Below are positions 34,922 through 43,956 of a stretch of 64,000 nt of DNA, piece by piece. The stretch is from assembly GCA_964352025.1 (NCBI GenBank), contig CAYGPZ010000008.1:1-64000 (forward strand). The letters run 5' to 3'. The position numbers and the translations under genes are program-made. The notes beneath the pieces are model-generated. The model had not been told where the DNA came from, ran no database searches, and saw nothing but the letters and a program-made list of their open reading frames with translations. Each line of letters starts with the position of its first letter. Position 1 is the stretch's first letter. Source of the stretch: Hirschia sp964352025. Its GTDB lineage: Bacteria > Pseudomonadota > Alphaproteobacteria > Caulobacterales > Hyphomonadaceae.

Positions 34922-37087
34922 ATGTTAAAGAAATTTGGGTCAGCTCTAAAAATGCTAGCGGCAAATCGCGATGCCGGTATTGCACCAATATTTGCTTTGG
35001 CATTCTTAGCAGTCATGATGATTGTTGGATTTTCTGTTGATCTGAGACGAACGCAAAGTGCTAAAACGCACTTACAGGCAGCCACTGACGCTGCTGTCCT
35101 CGCCGCGGCGCGCGAATACATGTTGAGCTCCGACATTAAGGATGTGGCAAAGCGTGAGGCAAACGCAAAACAAGTTGCTGTCGACTACCTAAATGCAAAT
35201 TTGATTGTTTCAAGTTCTGAATTTGAAAAAGCGGATATTGACCTCAAATTCGAAAAAAACGGTGAGATCATTGCCTCCACTTCAGGTAAAATAGACCTCA
35301 TATTTGGCGGACTATTTGGTAAGGACGAGCTTCTTTTACCTTCAGTCGCTGGGGCAACTGTTGGGGATGCACGTCGCCTCGAAATCGTGCTGGCATTGGA
35401 TAATTCCACATCCATGTTCGATGAAGATCGTATGGTAAAGCTACGCAAAGCTGCAAAGAATTTTACCAACATAATCTTTGACAGTGCTTTAGGAGAAAAC
35501 ACAGCCCAAATTGGTGTGGTTCCTTGGGGAACAACCGTCAATATCAATATGGAAGCACCAAAAGGTTGGAATGCTGCCGCCGGAAATGATCCTGTTCTGC
35601 CAGCTGCAGGTAGCCGCACAATCCCTAAAAAAGCCTTCCAAGATCGCACCTCATACTTATATGCACCATATACTTATTCAGGCAGCTACTCCACTTCCCA
35701 AATGGAACAGGACTTCAATCCTGTAGAATGGCGCGGATGTATCGCAGCAGCCTCAAGTGAGCGCCGCGTAGATTCCAACGGGAAAGTGACCAAAAGCCTC
35801 ACCGATGATGCTGTCTCAGGCATGAAATGGCCGGCTCTTCGCATCGACCCTGAAATTAGAGACAAATGGGTAAAGCTCGACTATAAACCTAACCCTAACC
35901 CTAACCCTAACCCTAACCCTAACCCTAACCCTAACCCTAACCCTAACCCCACGGGTCCAGGACAGTCTGCAAGCCTTACTCTAGAGGGCCCTATATTTGC
36001 GGCCTATTCAAATGAAGCTTCAGCAACCGCACCAGCCAATTCACATGAATTGGAAAGCATTATCGCGAAATATGCAGATGTTTCGATGGAAGCGCCACAA
36101 CTCATAAAAGGTGGAAAAGTAGAAGGATGTACAGATCCTGATAAAAATGCTGTCGGTGATTGTAACATTCATACATATGTCCCACCTATAGATTCTCAGT
36201 GTAAAAATTCAAAGGGCAAATATCAAAGCTGCCGCGTGTTTAGCTGTTGGCAAGATGACAAGCAGTGGGGAAATAAAGGCCTTCGTAATGCTTGGATGCC
36301 AGCAGACGTTCCATGTTCAAACACATACGAAGAAGTTCAAACAGGGAACTTGGAAGCATGTGTGTCTGACCCAAACGAATTTGAATATTTAAAAGATAAT
36401 GGCTCTGGCGGTGCGTGTAACTGGATAAAAGAAAAAGAATTTCTTCCTTGGAATAAAACAGGCAAGCCAACTGCGGGGCCGAATGTAACGTGTCCATCTG
36501 CCATGCTGGGAATGTCACAAAGCCGCCCTCAAATCTTTGACAAGCTAAACCACATCTACCCTACACCGGGCGGAACACAGGCTGATGTAGGCCTTATGTG
36601 GGGATTGCGCATGATGTCTCCTCGTAGCCAATGGAGTAGTTTTTTTGGTTACTCCGCAATAGGTCGACCGGGTAATTTCAACGACTATGAATCTCGCAAA
36701 ATGATGATTTTGCTGTCAGATGGTAAGAATGATGCCCCCTACCATTTTGAAGGATATTACGGATGTAATGAAGAATACATCTCAGGAAATAATGAATCCG
36801 GACGAATCTGGACAGGTGATTGTAAACTCGCCCCAGGAATAGAGACACTAACCGACGATGCATTGAACAACCTGATGATAGATTCATGTGAAGCTATCGT
36901 CAAAAACGGTGTAGAACTTTACACGATTGCGCTTGATCTGGATGCAACTAAATCCGATGAAAAGAAAGCGATTGATCTATTGGCAGATTGTGCCGGAGAC
37001 CCAGAACGCGCTTTCAACATTTCAAATGGTGAACTTGCTTCAACATTTGAAGGACTAGCAGCAAAAGCACTGCGCCTTTCAAAATAA
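34922..37087 (+). CDS. TadG-like VWA protein with (Pro-Asn)10 repeat
   Basis: A 721-residue secreted or envelope protein. The N-terminus NRDAGIAPIFALAFLAVMMI is the TadE/TadG-type prepilin-like segment with one membrane helix at about 20-39. A VWA domain follows, with the MIDAS motif DNSTS (Asp160). Residues 323-342 are ten Pro-Asn pairs encoded by a perfect hexamer array. Residues about 395-540 are Cys-rich, and a second VWA-like part contains MMILLSDGKND. ATG 34922 is preferred; an ATG at 34883 lacks a ribosome binding site. No other tad genes are nearby. Ends at a strong terminator. Confidence 0.82.
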   Translation: MLKKFGSALKMLAANRDAGIAPIFALAFLAVMMIVGFSVDLRRTQSAKTHLQAATDAAVLAAAREYMLSSDIKDVAKREANAKQVAVDYLNANLIVSSSEFEKADIDLKFEKNGEIIASTSGKIDLIFGGLFGKDELLLPSVAGATVGDARRLEIVLALDNSTSMFDEDRMVKLRKAAKNFTNIIFDSALGENTAQIGVVPWGTTVNINMEAPKGWNAAAGNDPVLPAAGSRTIPKKAFQDRTSYLYAPYTYSGSYSTSQMEQDFNPVEWRGCIAAASSERRVDSNGKVTKSLTDDAVSGMKWPALRIDPEIRDKWVKLDYKPNPNPNPNPNPNPNPNPNPNPTGPGQSASLTLEGPIFAAYSNEASATAPANSHELESIIAKYADVSMEAPQLIKGGKVEGCTDPDKNAVGDCNIHTYVPPIDSQCKNSKGKYQSCRVFSCWQDDKQWGNKGLRNAWMPADVPCSNTYEEVQTGNLEACVSDPNEFEYLKDNGSGGACNWIKEKEFLPWNKTGKPTAGPNVTCPSAMLGMSQSRPQIFDKLNHIYPTPGGTQADVGLMWGLRMMSPRSQWSSFFGYSAIGRPGNFNDYESRKMMILLSDGKNDAPYHFEGYYGCNEEYISGNNESGRIWTGDCKLAPGIETLTDDALNNLMIDSCEAIVKNGVELYTIALDLDATKSDEKKAIDLLADCAGDPERAFNISNGELASTFEGLAAKALRLSK
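35888..35947 (+). repeat. Tandem hexamer array, ten perfect CCTAAC copies
   Basis: Ten uninterrupted CCTAAC units (35888-35947), the same hexamer as the vertebrate-type telomere repeat CCCTAA, lie inside the TadG-like gene. They are in frame and encode ten Pro-Asn pairs. Every unit uses identical codons. An unmatched CCC-ACG follows. Confidence 0.97.
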
Positions 37088-37111
37088 AATCACTATTTAT
37101 GTAAAACCATT

Positions 37112-37147
37112 GGCCTGCCCCTATCTTGACTAGGGGCGGGCCTTTTA
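37112..37147 (+). terminator. Rho-independent terminator, shared by convergent genes
   Basis: Arms GGCCTGCCCCTA (37112-37123) and TAGGGGCGGGCC (37131-37142), one G-T pair, loop TCTTGAC, followed by TTTTACTTTT on the plus strand. It overlaps almost to the stop codon of the minus-strand TlpA-like gene. Confidence 0.85.
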
Positions 37148-37735
37148 CTTTTCAGCGATAGCTTGAACCAATGCAATAGCCCTATCGCTTGCCCAATCGG
37201 CACCGCCAGCCAATCGTGCAACTTCATCACCTGAGCGATTATAGATAATTGTGGTTGGCATCCCCTTGGCGGCGGTATCATATGCAATGCCGTAGGATTT
37301 ATCGAAATAGAAATCCAGACTGCCCTGCGTCCATTCTGCAAGTGCATTGCGTGAGTTTTCGCGGTTATGTTCGCGGTCCACAGCAACAGCCACAACGTTT
37401 ACGTCATCTGCCTTCACAGCGTCCTGCAATTTGCCTAAAGATGGCATTTCTTCTTCACATGGTGGACAGGCTTCAAACCATATATTGAGAACTACCACTT
37501 GCCCTTTAAAGTCTTGGAGGCTAACGCTCTCTCCTTCAGCATTGTCAAATTGACCTGCGGGAGCCACCCTACCCGAGGAAAATTCGATATTTGCTAAATC
37601 GCCTTTGGCAAAACGTTTCAGGCTTGAGCTACCATTCATTGGCTGGCGGCTAGCAGAAAACAATGCCAAAAGTACAAATAAGACACCAATGACTAACATT
37701 GCGGGTATGCCAAATCGGGTAATGGCTTTAGGCAT
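37145..37735 (-). CDS. TlpA-family thiol-disulfide protein
   Basis: A 196-residue membrane-anchored thioredoxin-like protein. One helix near residues 10-28 anchors it with the domain in the periplasm. The thioredoxin fold (about 60-195) contains WFEACPPCEEEMPSLGKLQ with the active CxxC (CPPC), and the later GMPTTIIYN with the cis-Pro. Such proteins reduce disulfides, often in cytochrome c maturation or envelope quality control. It is divergent from argH, with 45 bases between starts. Confidence 0.88.
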   Translation of the reverse strand: MPKAITRFGIPAMLVIGVLFVLLALFSASRQPMNGSSSLKRFAKGDLANIEFSSGRVAPAGQFDNAEGESVSLQDFKGQVVVLNIWFEACPPCEEEMPSLGKLQDAVKADDVNVVAVAVDREHNRENSRNALAEWTQGSLDFYFDKSYGIAYDTAAKGMPTTIIYNRSGDEVARLAGGADWASDRAIALVQAIAEK

Positions 37736-37780
37736 GATCGCAAACTCCTACACGACGTTATTACGAGACTTTAAATAGAT

Positions 37781-39208
37781 ATGACTGGTAAGCCAAAAAA
37801 CTCTAGCTCAGATACGCGCTCTAACCCACAAGGACAAGAGATGTGGGGTGGACGATTCAGCGCAAGGCCTGATGCTATCATGGAAGCTATCAACGCATCT
37901 ATTGATATAGATCAACGTATGGCCGAAGAAGATGTCGCTGGATCAATTGCGCACGCAACCATGTTGGCGAAGCAAGGCATTATCTCCGATAAAGATCTAG
38001 AAGCAATTCTTGGTGGCCTCGACACGATCATTACTGAGATACGTGAAGGTAAATTCAAATACTCCAAACAGCTTGAAGATATTCACATGAATATCGAAGC
38101 CCGTTTGAAGGAGCTAATTGGAGAACCTGCCGGACGCCTTCACACAGCACGCTCACGTAATGATCAGGTCGCAACAGATTTTCGTCTTTGGGTGAAAACC
38201 GCTTGTTCGGCACGGCTGGACCAAATTGAAAACCTGATGCAAGCATTATTGGCGCAAGCTGAAACCCATGCTGATTGGGTCATGCCAGGCTTTACACATT
38301 TACAAACAGCCCAACCTGTGACTGTCGGTCATCACCTAATGGCATATGTTGAAATGTTCTCTCGGGACTTTTCGCGCTTTGCTGATGCTGTTGTCCGTAT
38401 GGATGAATGCCCTCTTGGAGCTGCGGCTCTGGCGGGAACAGGCTTTCCAACAGATCGTGAAATGACAGCAGAAGCTCTCGGATTTGATCGTCCGAGCGCA
38501 AATTCTTTGGATTCAGTTTCTGCACGAGATTTTGCAATTGAAAGCCTGTCTGCGATCGCAATCTGCGCGCAGCATCTTTCACGGCTCGCAGAAGAATTGG
38601 TGATCTGGTCTTCATCCCCCTTCTCTTTCGTGCGTATGTCAGATGCTTGGTCAACGGGCTCATCCATCATGCCGCAAAAGCGCAACCCGGATGCAGCTGA
38701 ACTCGTGCGTGCTAAAACAGGTCGCGCAAATGGTGCTTTGATTTCAATGCTAACGCTTATGAAAGGCCTACCCTTGGCTTATTCAAAAGATATGCAAGAT
38801 GATAAGCAGATCACGTTTGAAGCATTTGACAGCCTCGACCTATCTTTGCAGGCAATGGCAGGCATGATTGAAACCATGACTTTCAACAAGGAAAACCTTG
38901 CTGAAGCTGCTTCTGGTGGTTTTTCAACGGCGACAGATCTTGCAGACTGGTTGGTTCGAGAGATAAATATACCATTCCGTGAAGCCCACCACATCACTGG
39001 CGCAAGCGTAAAAGCAGCCGAAGATAAAGGCGTTCAACTGTGGGACTTGTCACTTAAAGAGCTACAAGCCATTGAACCGCGCATTACAAATGATGTATTT
39101 GATGTTTTAAGTGTGGACGCATCGGTTGCTAGCCGCCAAAGTTATGGTGGAACGGCACCCGTACGTGTTCGTGAACAAATTGCACTTTGGAAGGAACGCC
39201 TCTTATGA
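37781..39208 (+). CDS. argH: Argininosuccinate lyase
   Basis: Last enzyme of arginine synthesis: splits argininosuccinate into arginine and fumarate. 475 residues, including about 20 residues of hydrophilic N-terminal extension before MWGGRFSARPDAIMEAINAS. The family signature GSSIMPQKRNPDAAELVRAK holds the flexible catalytic loop, and HTARSRNDQVATDFRLW and GFTHLQTAQPVTVGHH are also clear. Its TGA overlaps the ATG of the following small lipoprotein gene, so they are coupled; lysA follows. Confidence 0.97.
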   Translation: MTGKPKNSSSDTRSNPQGQEMWGGRFSARPDAIMEAINASIDIDQRMAEEDVAGSIAHATMLAKQGIISDKDLEAILGGLDTIITEIREGKFKYSKQLEDIHMNIEARLKELIGEPAGRLHTARSRNDQVATDFRLWVKTACSARLDQIENLMQALLAQAETHADWVMPGFTHLQTAQPVTVGHHLMAYVEMFSRDFSRFADAVVRMDECPLGAAALAGTGFPTDREMTAEALGFDRPSANSLDSVSARDFAIESLSAIAICAQHLSRLAEELVIWSSSPFSFVRMSDAWSTGSSIMPQKRNPDAAELVRAKTGRANGALISMLTLMKGLPLAYSKDMQDDKQITFEAFDSLDLSLQAMAGMIETMTFNKENLAEAASGGFSTATDLADWLVREINIPFREAHHITGASVKAAEDKGVQLWDLSLKELQAIEPRITNDVFDVLSVDASVASRQSYGGTAPVRVREQIALWKERLL

Positions 39209-39408
39209 AACCGATAAAAATCGCCTTGGGCGTTGCTGCCCTTGCTTCTCTAACAGCCTGTGGCCTTAAAGGAGATTTGGAACGTCCGGCACCTATTTTC
39301 CGCGACAATCCAGAACCCGTTATGGCTCCAAGTGAACCACCCGTCATATCAGAACCCGCAGAAGAAGATGTTCCTGATGACGAGCTATTGGGTGGCCCAG
39401 AAGGCTAA
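39205..39408 (+). CDS. LptM-like small lipoprotein
   Basis: A 67-residue lipoprotein starting at ATG 39205, which overlaps the argH stop (ATGA). A short signal peptide ends in the lipobox LTAC with the lipidated Cys followed by GLKGDLERP, the family pattern CGxKGxL of LptM/YifL, a small lipoprotein that helps the LptD/E translocon assemble. The rest is Pro/Glu-rich and disordered. The argH-lipoprotein-lysA order is widely conserved in Proteobacteria. Family call is strong; function in this organism is inferred. Confidence 0.85.
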   Translation: MKPIKIALGVAALASLTACGLKGDLERPAPIFRDNPEPVMAPSEPPVISEPAEEDVPDDELLGGPEG

Positions 39409-39488
39409 ACTTTTATAATATATCAATTCATCTTGCCTGCACTTTTAGGATCACTTGCAGGTAGGAGACTTAATCCAAGATACAGAAT

Positions 39489-40754
39489 ATGCACCATTTC
39501 AACTATGTAGATGGGCGTCTTCATTGCGAAGGCGTTGATCTAGAAGACATTGCAAACCAAGTTGGTACGCCAACATACGTCTACTCGACTGCTACTTTAG
39601 AGCGCCACTATAAAGTGCTCTCTGAAGCTTTTGAGGGATCTAAATACCTGATTGCATATTCTGTAAAAGCGTGTGGAAATATCGGTGTTATTTCGACTTT
39701 GGCTAAGCTTGGTGCTGGTGCAGATGTTGTCTCCGGCGGTGAACTCGCAAAAGCCCTTCACGCCGGTGTACCAGCTGAGAAAATCGTTTTCTCTGGTGTT
39801 GGTAAAACACGCGCAGAACTGTCTGCCGCTCTAGAAGCTGGCATTCACCAGTTCAACGTTGAAAGCTTTCCGGAAATGGAACGCCTCAACGAAATCGCGA
39901 TTGGACTAGGTAAGGTTGCGCCTATTGCATTCCGTGTAAATCCACACGTCGATGCAGGTGGACATGCAAATATCTCAACGGGTGGCGCTGAGCACAAATT
40001 TGGTATCGCTTGGCACGAAGCAGCCAACATGTACGCCAAAGCAAATGCGATGGAAGGTATCAATCCCATCGCAGTTGATGTTCACATAGGTAGCCAGATT
40101 ATGGATGTGGAACCAATGCGCATTGCTTTTGAAAAAGTAGTGACGCTTGTACGCGAACTGCGTGAGCAAGGCATTGATATTCAGCGCATGGATCTGGGCG
40201 GCGGCTTAGGCATCCCCTATTCTGATAAAGACAACCCTGATTCACCTGCAAAATACGCGCAGATGATCCGTGAAGTAAAACAAGGTGTAGATGTAGAACT
40301 CATCCTTGAGCCGGGTCGTATGATTGCCGGTAATGCTGGTGTGATGATCGCTAATGTCGAATACGTAAAAGAACGTGATGGCCGCACTTTTGTTATTCTA
40401 GACTCTGGTATGAATGATCTTGCACGCCCTGCTCTATATGATGCAACGCACGAAGTCTCACCACTTATTGAGACACCAGCAGACGCTGAGCTAAAACCCG
40501 TCGACCTTGTTGGTCCTGTGTGTGAAACCACGGACCGTTTTGAAGAAGCACGCCCAATGGCAACTCTCAAACAGGATGACAAAATCGCCTTTATGTCGGC
40601 CGGAGCCTATGGTGCCGTTCTTTCATCACAATACAATGCCAGACCTTTAGCAGCTGAAGTATTGGTCAACGGTGATAGCTTTAGTGTTATTCGCCCTAGA
40701 CCGACTTATGATGATATAATTGCATTGGAAAAACAGCCTGATTGGCTAAAATAG
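39489..40754 (+). CDS. lysA: Diaminopimelate decarboxylase
   Basis: PLP-dependent enzyme that decarboxylates meso-diaminopimelate to lysine. 421 residues. LIAYSVKACGN (about residues 53-63) contains the PLP-binding Lys; GAGADVVSGGELAKAL, HIGSQIMDVEPM, GGGLGIPYS and EPGRMIAGNAGVM are family motifs; the C-terminal catalytic CETTDRFEE and SAGAYGAVLSSQYNARP are present. Third gene of argH-lipoprotein-lysA; 80 bases after the lipoprotein. Confidence 0.97.
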   Translation: MHHFNYVDGRLHCEGVDLEDIANQVGTPTYVYSTATLERHYKVLSEAFEGSKYLIAYSVKACGNIGVISTLAKLGAGADVVSGGELAKALHAGVPAEKIVFSGVGKTRAELSAALEAGIHQFNVESFPEMERLNEIAIGLGKVAPIAFRVNPHVDAGGHANISTGGAEHKFGIAWHEAANMYAKANAMEGINPIAVDVHIGSQIMDVEPMRIAFEKVVTLVRELREQGIDIQRMDLGGGLGIPYSDKDNPDSPAKYAQMIREVKQGVDVELILEPGRMIAGNAGVMIANVEYVKERDGRTFVILDSGMNDLARPALYDATHEVSPLIETPADAELKPVDLVGPVCETTDRFEEARPMATLKQDDKIAFMSAGAYGAVLSSQYNARPLAAEVLVNGDSFSVIRPRPTYDDIIALEKQPDWLK

Positions 40755-40791
40755 TCCCAAGCAATTTAACGCAGAGGACACACGCCATTAT

Positions 40792-43389
40792 ATGACTGGC
40801 GCACAACGCATAAGCCGGATGATAAAATCTACACACAAGCGCCTCTATTGGCTTGCTTGTGTGTCGGCATTTGGCGGTTTCGCAGCGGTGTTAGGTGTAT
40901 GGTATGTCCTCGCTCTGCTTGGGGCCCAAGACCTCATCTCTCCCAAACTTTTTGCAGCTTGCTCACTCACTGTCATACTTGGGAGCTTATTTCTCGGACT
41001 TCGTAGCTTCAGGCGATTTGATAAACCTAAAGAGCAAGAAGCATTTGATCTAGTTGATCAGCTCTCTGAAAACAGACCAGCTTCAACACTCATTGATAAC
41101 CCTGTTCGCCCCGATGCAAAGGCGGCGGCATTGTGGGCATCTCATCAAGCAAATGTCTCTAAAGAAGCGGAAACACTCCCCTTTCCGTCTCTTTGGAAAA
41201 TTGCGAAAAGCATAGATCCGCTCTTCCTGCGCCTTATTATTCCTGTTCTGCTAATTGGCAGCTTTCTATATGCGGGCAATTCCGCGCCTCAAAGAATAAA
41301 AACAGCATTCAATGCCGACTTTGGAACGCTTGTTGGTGCCGATGAGTTAAAAGCGCAAGCATGGGTTTCTCCCCCTGTTTATACGGGCCAGGCTCCTTTT
41401 GATGTCGCAATTAATGAAAGCTTTGCCGCGCCGTCAGGTTCGGAGATGACCATTCGTGTGGACACACATGGCGAACCAGAGCTCAAGCTGCATTATGGTG
41501 AAAAGACAAAATCCATGAAGCTTGAACGGGGGGCTGATGGGACTTTTGAAACTAAACTGACGCTAGACCTAAGAGACAAAGTCCGCGCAGAAATTCATTG
41601 GTGGGGCCAGCGCGCCTTCTACGATATTACATCCAATATCGACCTTAAGCCTCAAATATCTTTTGAATCCTTTCCAGACATTGATGACAATGATCGCACG
41701 ATTTTTAGCTGGAACGCTGAAGATGATTACGGCATTGCACATGTTGAACTCATACTGCGGCCCGATGCGCCCAAGCCTGGTGAAGAACACGAAGAAGATG
41801 TCATTTCACTTAACTTGCCGGGCATCGAACCCAAAACGGCGACTTCCCAATCAGCGCTCAATCTTACGCGTCATAAATGGGCCGGCTTGCAAGTGATTGC
41901 TGCGTTAAAAGCAACCGACGCTGCGGGACAATCCAGCAGGACAGAAGACGTTTCATTTGAGTTGCCTGAAAAGCTTTTCTTACAACCCATGGCCAAAGCA
42001 GCGATGGAAGTTCGCAATGTCGTTTTAAGAGACTGGCATGAATATCCAGAAACAATAGCAAATGACATTGAAATTGCAGACGGAAAACTCCTCCATGCGG
42101 TGCATACGTCTCCCCTAGAAACAGCACCAGACGAAATACGTCGCGCCGCAATTATGCTAGATGCCCTCACCTATCGTCCCGAGACATATTTCAACGATCG
42201 CGCAATATATGTCGGGCTTCGTCAAGCAAGACAAATCCTCGCGAACGCAAACTCAAAACCTAAAGCTGATGCAAGTGAAGACCTTTTATGGGCGATCGCA
42301 ATGCGTGCAGAATACGGAAGTTTTGCAGACGCTGTCCGTAACCTCGAACTCGCACGAAAGGCGCTAGAAACAGCTTTGCGAGACGGCGCGTCTGAAAAAG
42401 AACTAAAACAATTAATGCAGGCATATCGTCAAGCCGTTGAAAACTATATTGATATGAGAGTGGCTGAAGCTATTCGGCGCGGAATATCGCCTGAAGAACT
42501 CGATGGCGAAACCACTGGCGCAATGCAATTGGGCGGTTCGGATATTGATAAAATGCTGGAAATGCTTGGGGAACTTGCTGAAACCGGCGCAGCAGATCAA
42601 GCACGTCAGTTACTTTCCGATATGAGCAATATGCTAGATGCTATGAAAAACCTCCAGCTCTCACAATCAGGTGCTGGAGATCCGTTGGGAGACCTACCCG
42701 AAGGCCCTCTTTCAAAAGAATTGGAAAAATTGGCTGAGGAATTGCGCGATCAACGTGATCTAAACGATGACACGCAGCAAGCCTTAAGAGAGCAACAAGG
42801 ACAATCTCAAGATCCAAATAACGAAAACCAAAGTCTCACAAACAGACAACAAGAGCTTCTAGACCGTGAAAAAAATGGTCAAAATGGCACTGGAAGCTCA
42901 AACGATTTCACAGAAGCACCAGAAGGAAATAGCGACCAAGGGAGCGATTTTCCAACAGATGCCGAGGGCTATCAGATGGATGCTGAAGGCTATCGCAAGG
43001 AAGAACAAGGGGATGCAATTGCACAGGCCCGCGAAGCACAGCGAAGAGCTGTAGAAGCTTTGAAAGATGGTGATCTGGAAGCAGCTGGTCGTCACCAAAA
43101 GCGCGCCGAACAAGCTCTTACGCGTGCAGCTACCGAGTTAGCTGAAGCTGCAGATGATATTTTGAGAGACATGGGTCAAAATTCACAACAGCAAGCCAAT
43201 CAGGAAGACCCGCTCGGAAGACCGTCTGGACGTGGTCTGGTTGGAAATGGTGATGATGTAGAAGTTCCAGACATCCAAGATAGGCAACGTGCACACCAGA
43301 TCCTTGAGGAATTGAGAGAAAGATCGGCCAGACAAGGCCTGACTGAAGAAGAGCTAGATTACCTGCTTAGGCTTCTCAAACGTTTTTAG
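40792..43389 (+). CDS. TIGR02302/DUF4175-family membrane protein
   Basis: An 865-residue protein of an alphaproteobacterial family of unknown function, regularly found after lysA. Two or three N-terminal membrane helices (about 18-45, 50-67 and 142-163) precede a large periplasmic part with beta-rich domains (about 200-400). The C-terminal third is helical, highly charged, Gln/Glu-rich (LEKLAEELRDQRDLNDDTQQ), likely coiled-coil and low complexity, ending in EELDYLLRLLKRF. It converges with the phosphoribosyltransferase gene, 30 bases away. An envelope role is likely from topology, not proven. Confidence 0.82.
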   Translation: MTGAQRISRMIKSTHKRLYWLACVSAFGGFAAVLGVWYVLALLGAQDLISPKLFAACSLTVILGSLFLGLRSFRRFDKPKEQEAFDLVDQLSENRPASTLIDNPVRPDAKAAALWASHQANVSKEAETLPFPSLWKIAKSIDPLFLRLIIPVLLIGSFLYAGNSAPQRIKTAFNADFGTLVGADELKAQAWVSPPVYTGQAPFDVAINESFAAPSGSEMTIRVDTHGEPELKLHYGEKTKSMKLERGADGTFETKLTLDLRDKVRAEIHWWGQRAFYDITSNIDLKPQISFESFPDIDDNDRTIFSWNAEDDYGIAHVELILRPDAPKPGEEHEEDVISLNLPGIEPKTATSQSALNLTRHKWAGLQVIAALKATDAAGQSSRTEDVSFELPEKLFLQPMAKAAMEVRNVVLRDWHEYPETIANDIEIADGKLLHAVHTSPLETAPDEIRRAAIMLDALTYRPETYFNDRAIYVGLRQARQILANANSKPKADASEDLLWAIAMRAEYGSFADAVRNLELARKALETALRDGASEKELKQLMQAYRQAVENYIDMRVAEAIRRGISPEELDGETTGAMQLGGSDIDKMLEMLGELAETGAADQARQLLSDMSNMLDAMKNLQLSQSGAGDPLGDLPEGPLSKELEKLAEELRDQRDLNDDTQQALREQQGQSQDPNNENQSLTNRQQELLDREKNGQNGTGSSNDFTEAPEGNSDQGSDFPTDAEGYQMDAEGYRKEEQGDAIAQAREAQRRAVEALKDGDLEAAGRHQKRAEQALTRAATELAEAADDILRDMGQNSQQQANQEDPLGRPSGRGLVGNGDDVEVPDIQDRQRAHQILEELRERSARQGLTEEELDYLLRLLKRF

Positions 43390-43419
43390 AAATAACCCAG
43401 GCAGTCGCTAAACCTTGAC

Positions 43420-43956
43420 CTAATCTTTAACAGCGCCCAGGTATGGCAGGCCGCGCCACTTTCCCGCATCATCCATGCCATAGCCTACCAAATATTTTGG
43501 AGGTGCATCAAATGACCAAACATCTAGACCATCTGGAGCTGCATCAGGTTTACGTGCAAAGACACAAGAGCGAACTTCTCGCGCGCCTTTAGCCAACAAA
43601 TGAGCACGTGCAAATTCGATAGTACGCCCAGTATCAAATACGTCATCCAATATAAGAGCACCACGACCTTCAATTGGCCGCTGGATATCTGCTCTTACAA
43701 CGACGCGACCGGAACTCTCACGCGCGTCATGATAACTTTCCAACCACAGCGCATCAAATCCGATATCAACACCACGTAACGCTAAAGCCCTTATCAGATC
43801 GGATGCAAAAGGCGTCGCGCCCAACAAAATCACAATTGCTGTCCAAGATGATCCTGCCAAAATAGGAACCAACTCATCCGCCGTTTTAGAAATATGCGAG
43901 TCAATTTCTTCCCTGGTCAGGATGACTTCAAAATCTGGTAGATTAGTGATGCTCAT
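43420..43956 (-). CDS. hpt: Hypoxanthine-type phosphoribosyltransferase
   Basis: 178 residues from ATG 43956. Transfers phosphoribose from PRPP to a purine base (salvage). The PRPP-binding motif GALILDDVFDTGRTIEFAR is clear, as is the early VILLGATPFASDL. The C-terminal KYLVGYGMDDAGKWRGLPYL resembles hypoxanthine/guanine enzymes. The frame remains open to 44223, but that extension is the antisense-frame of the preceding gene's His-rich tail and has no ribosome binding site. It overlaps the preceding gene by 14 bases. Base specificity is not certain. Confidence 0.88.
   Translation of the reverse strand: MSITNLPDFEVILTREEIDSHISKTADELVPILAGSSWTAIVILLGATPFASDLIRALALRGVDIGFDALWLESYHDARESSGRVVVRADIQRPIEGRGALILDDVFDTGRTIEFARAHLLAKGAREVRSCVFARKPDAAPDGLDVWSFDAPPKYLVGYGMDDAGKWRGLPYLGAVKD

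Noticed and set aside
35888..35947. Genuine telomere or chromosome end
   Set aside because: The array is short, internal, in frame inside a complete gene and flanked by normal coding sequence.
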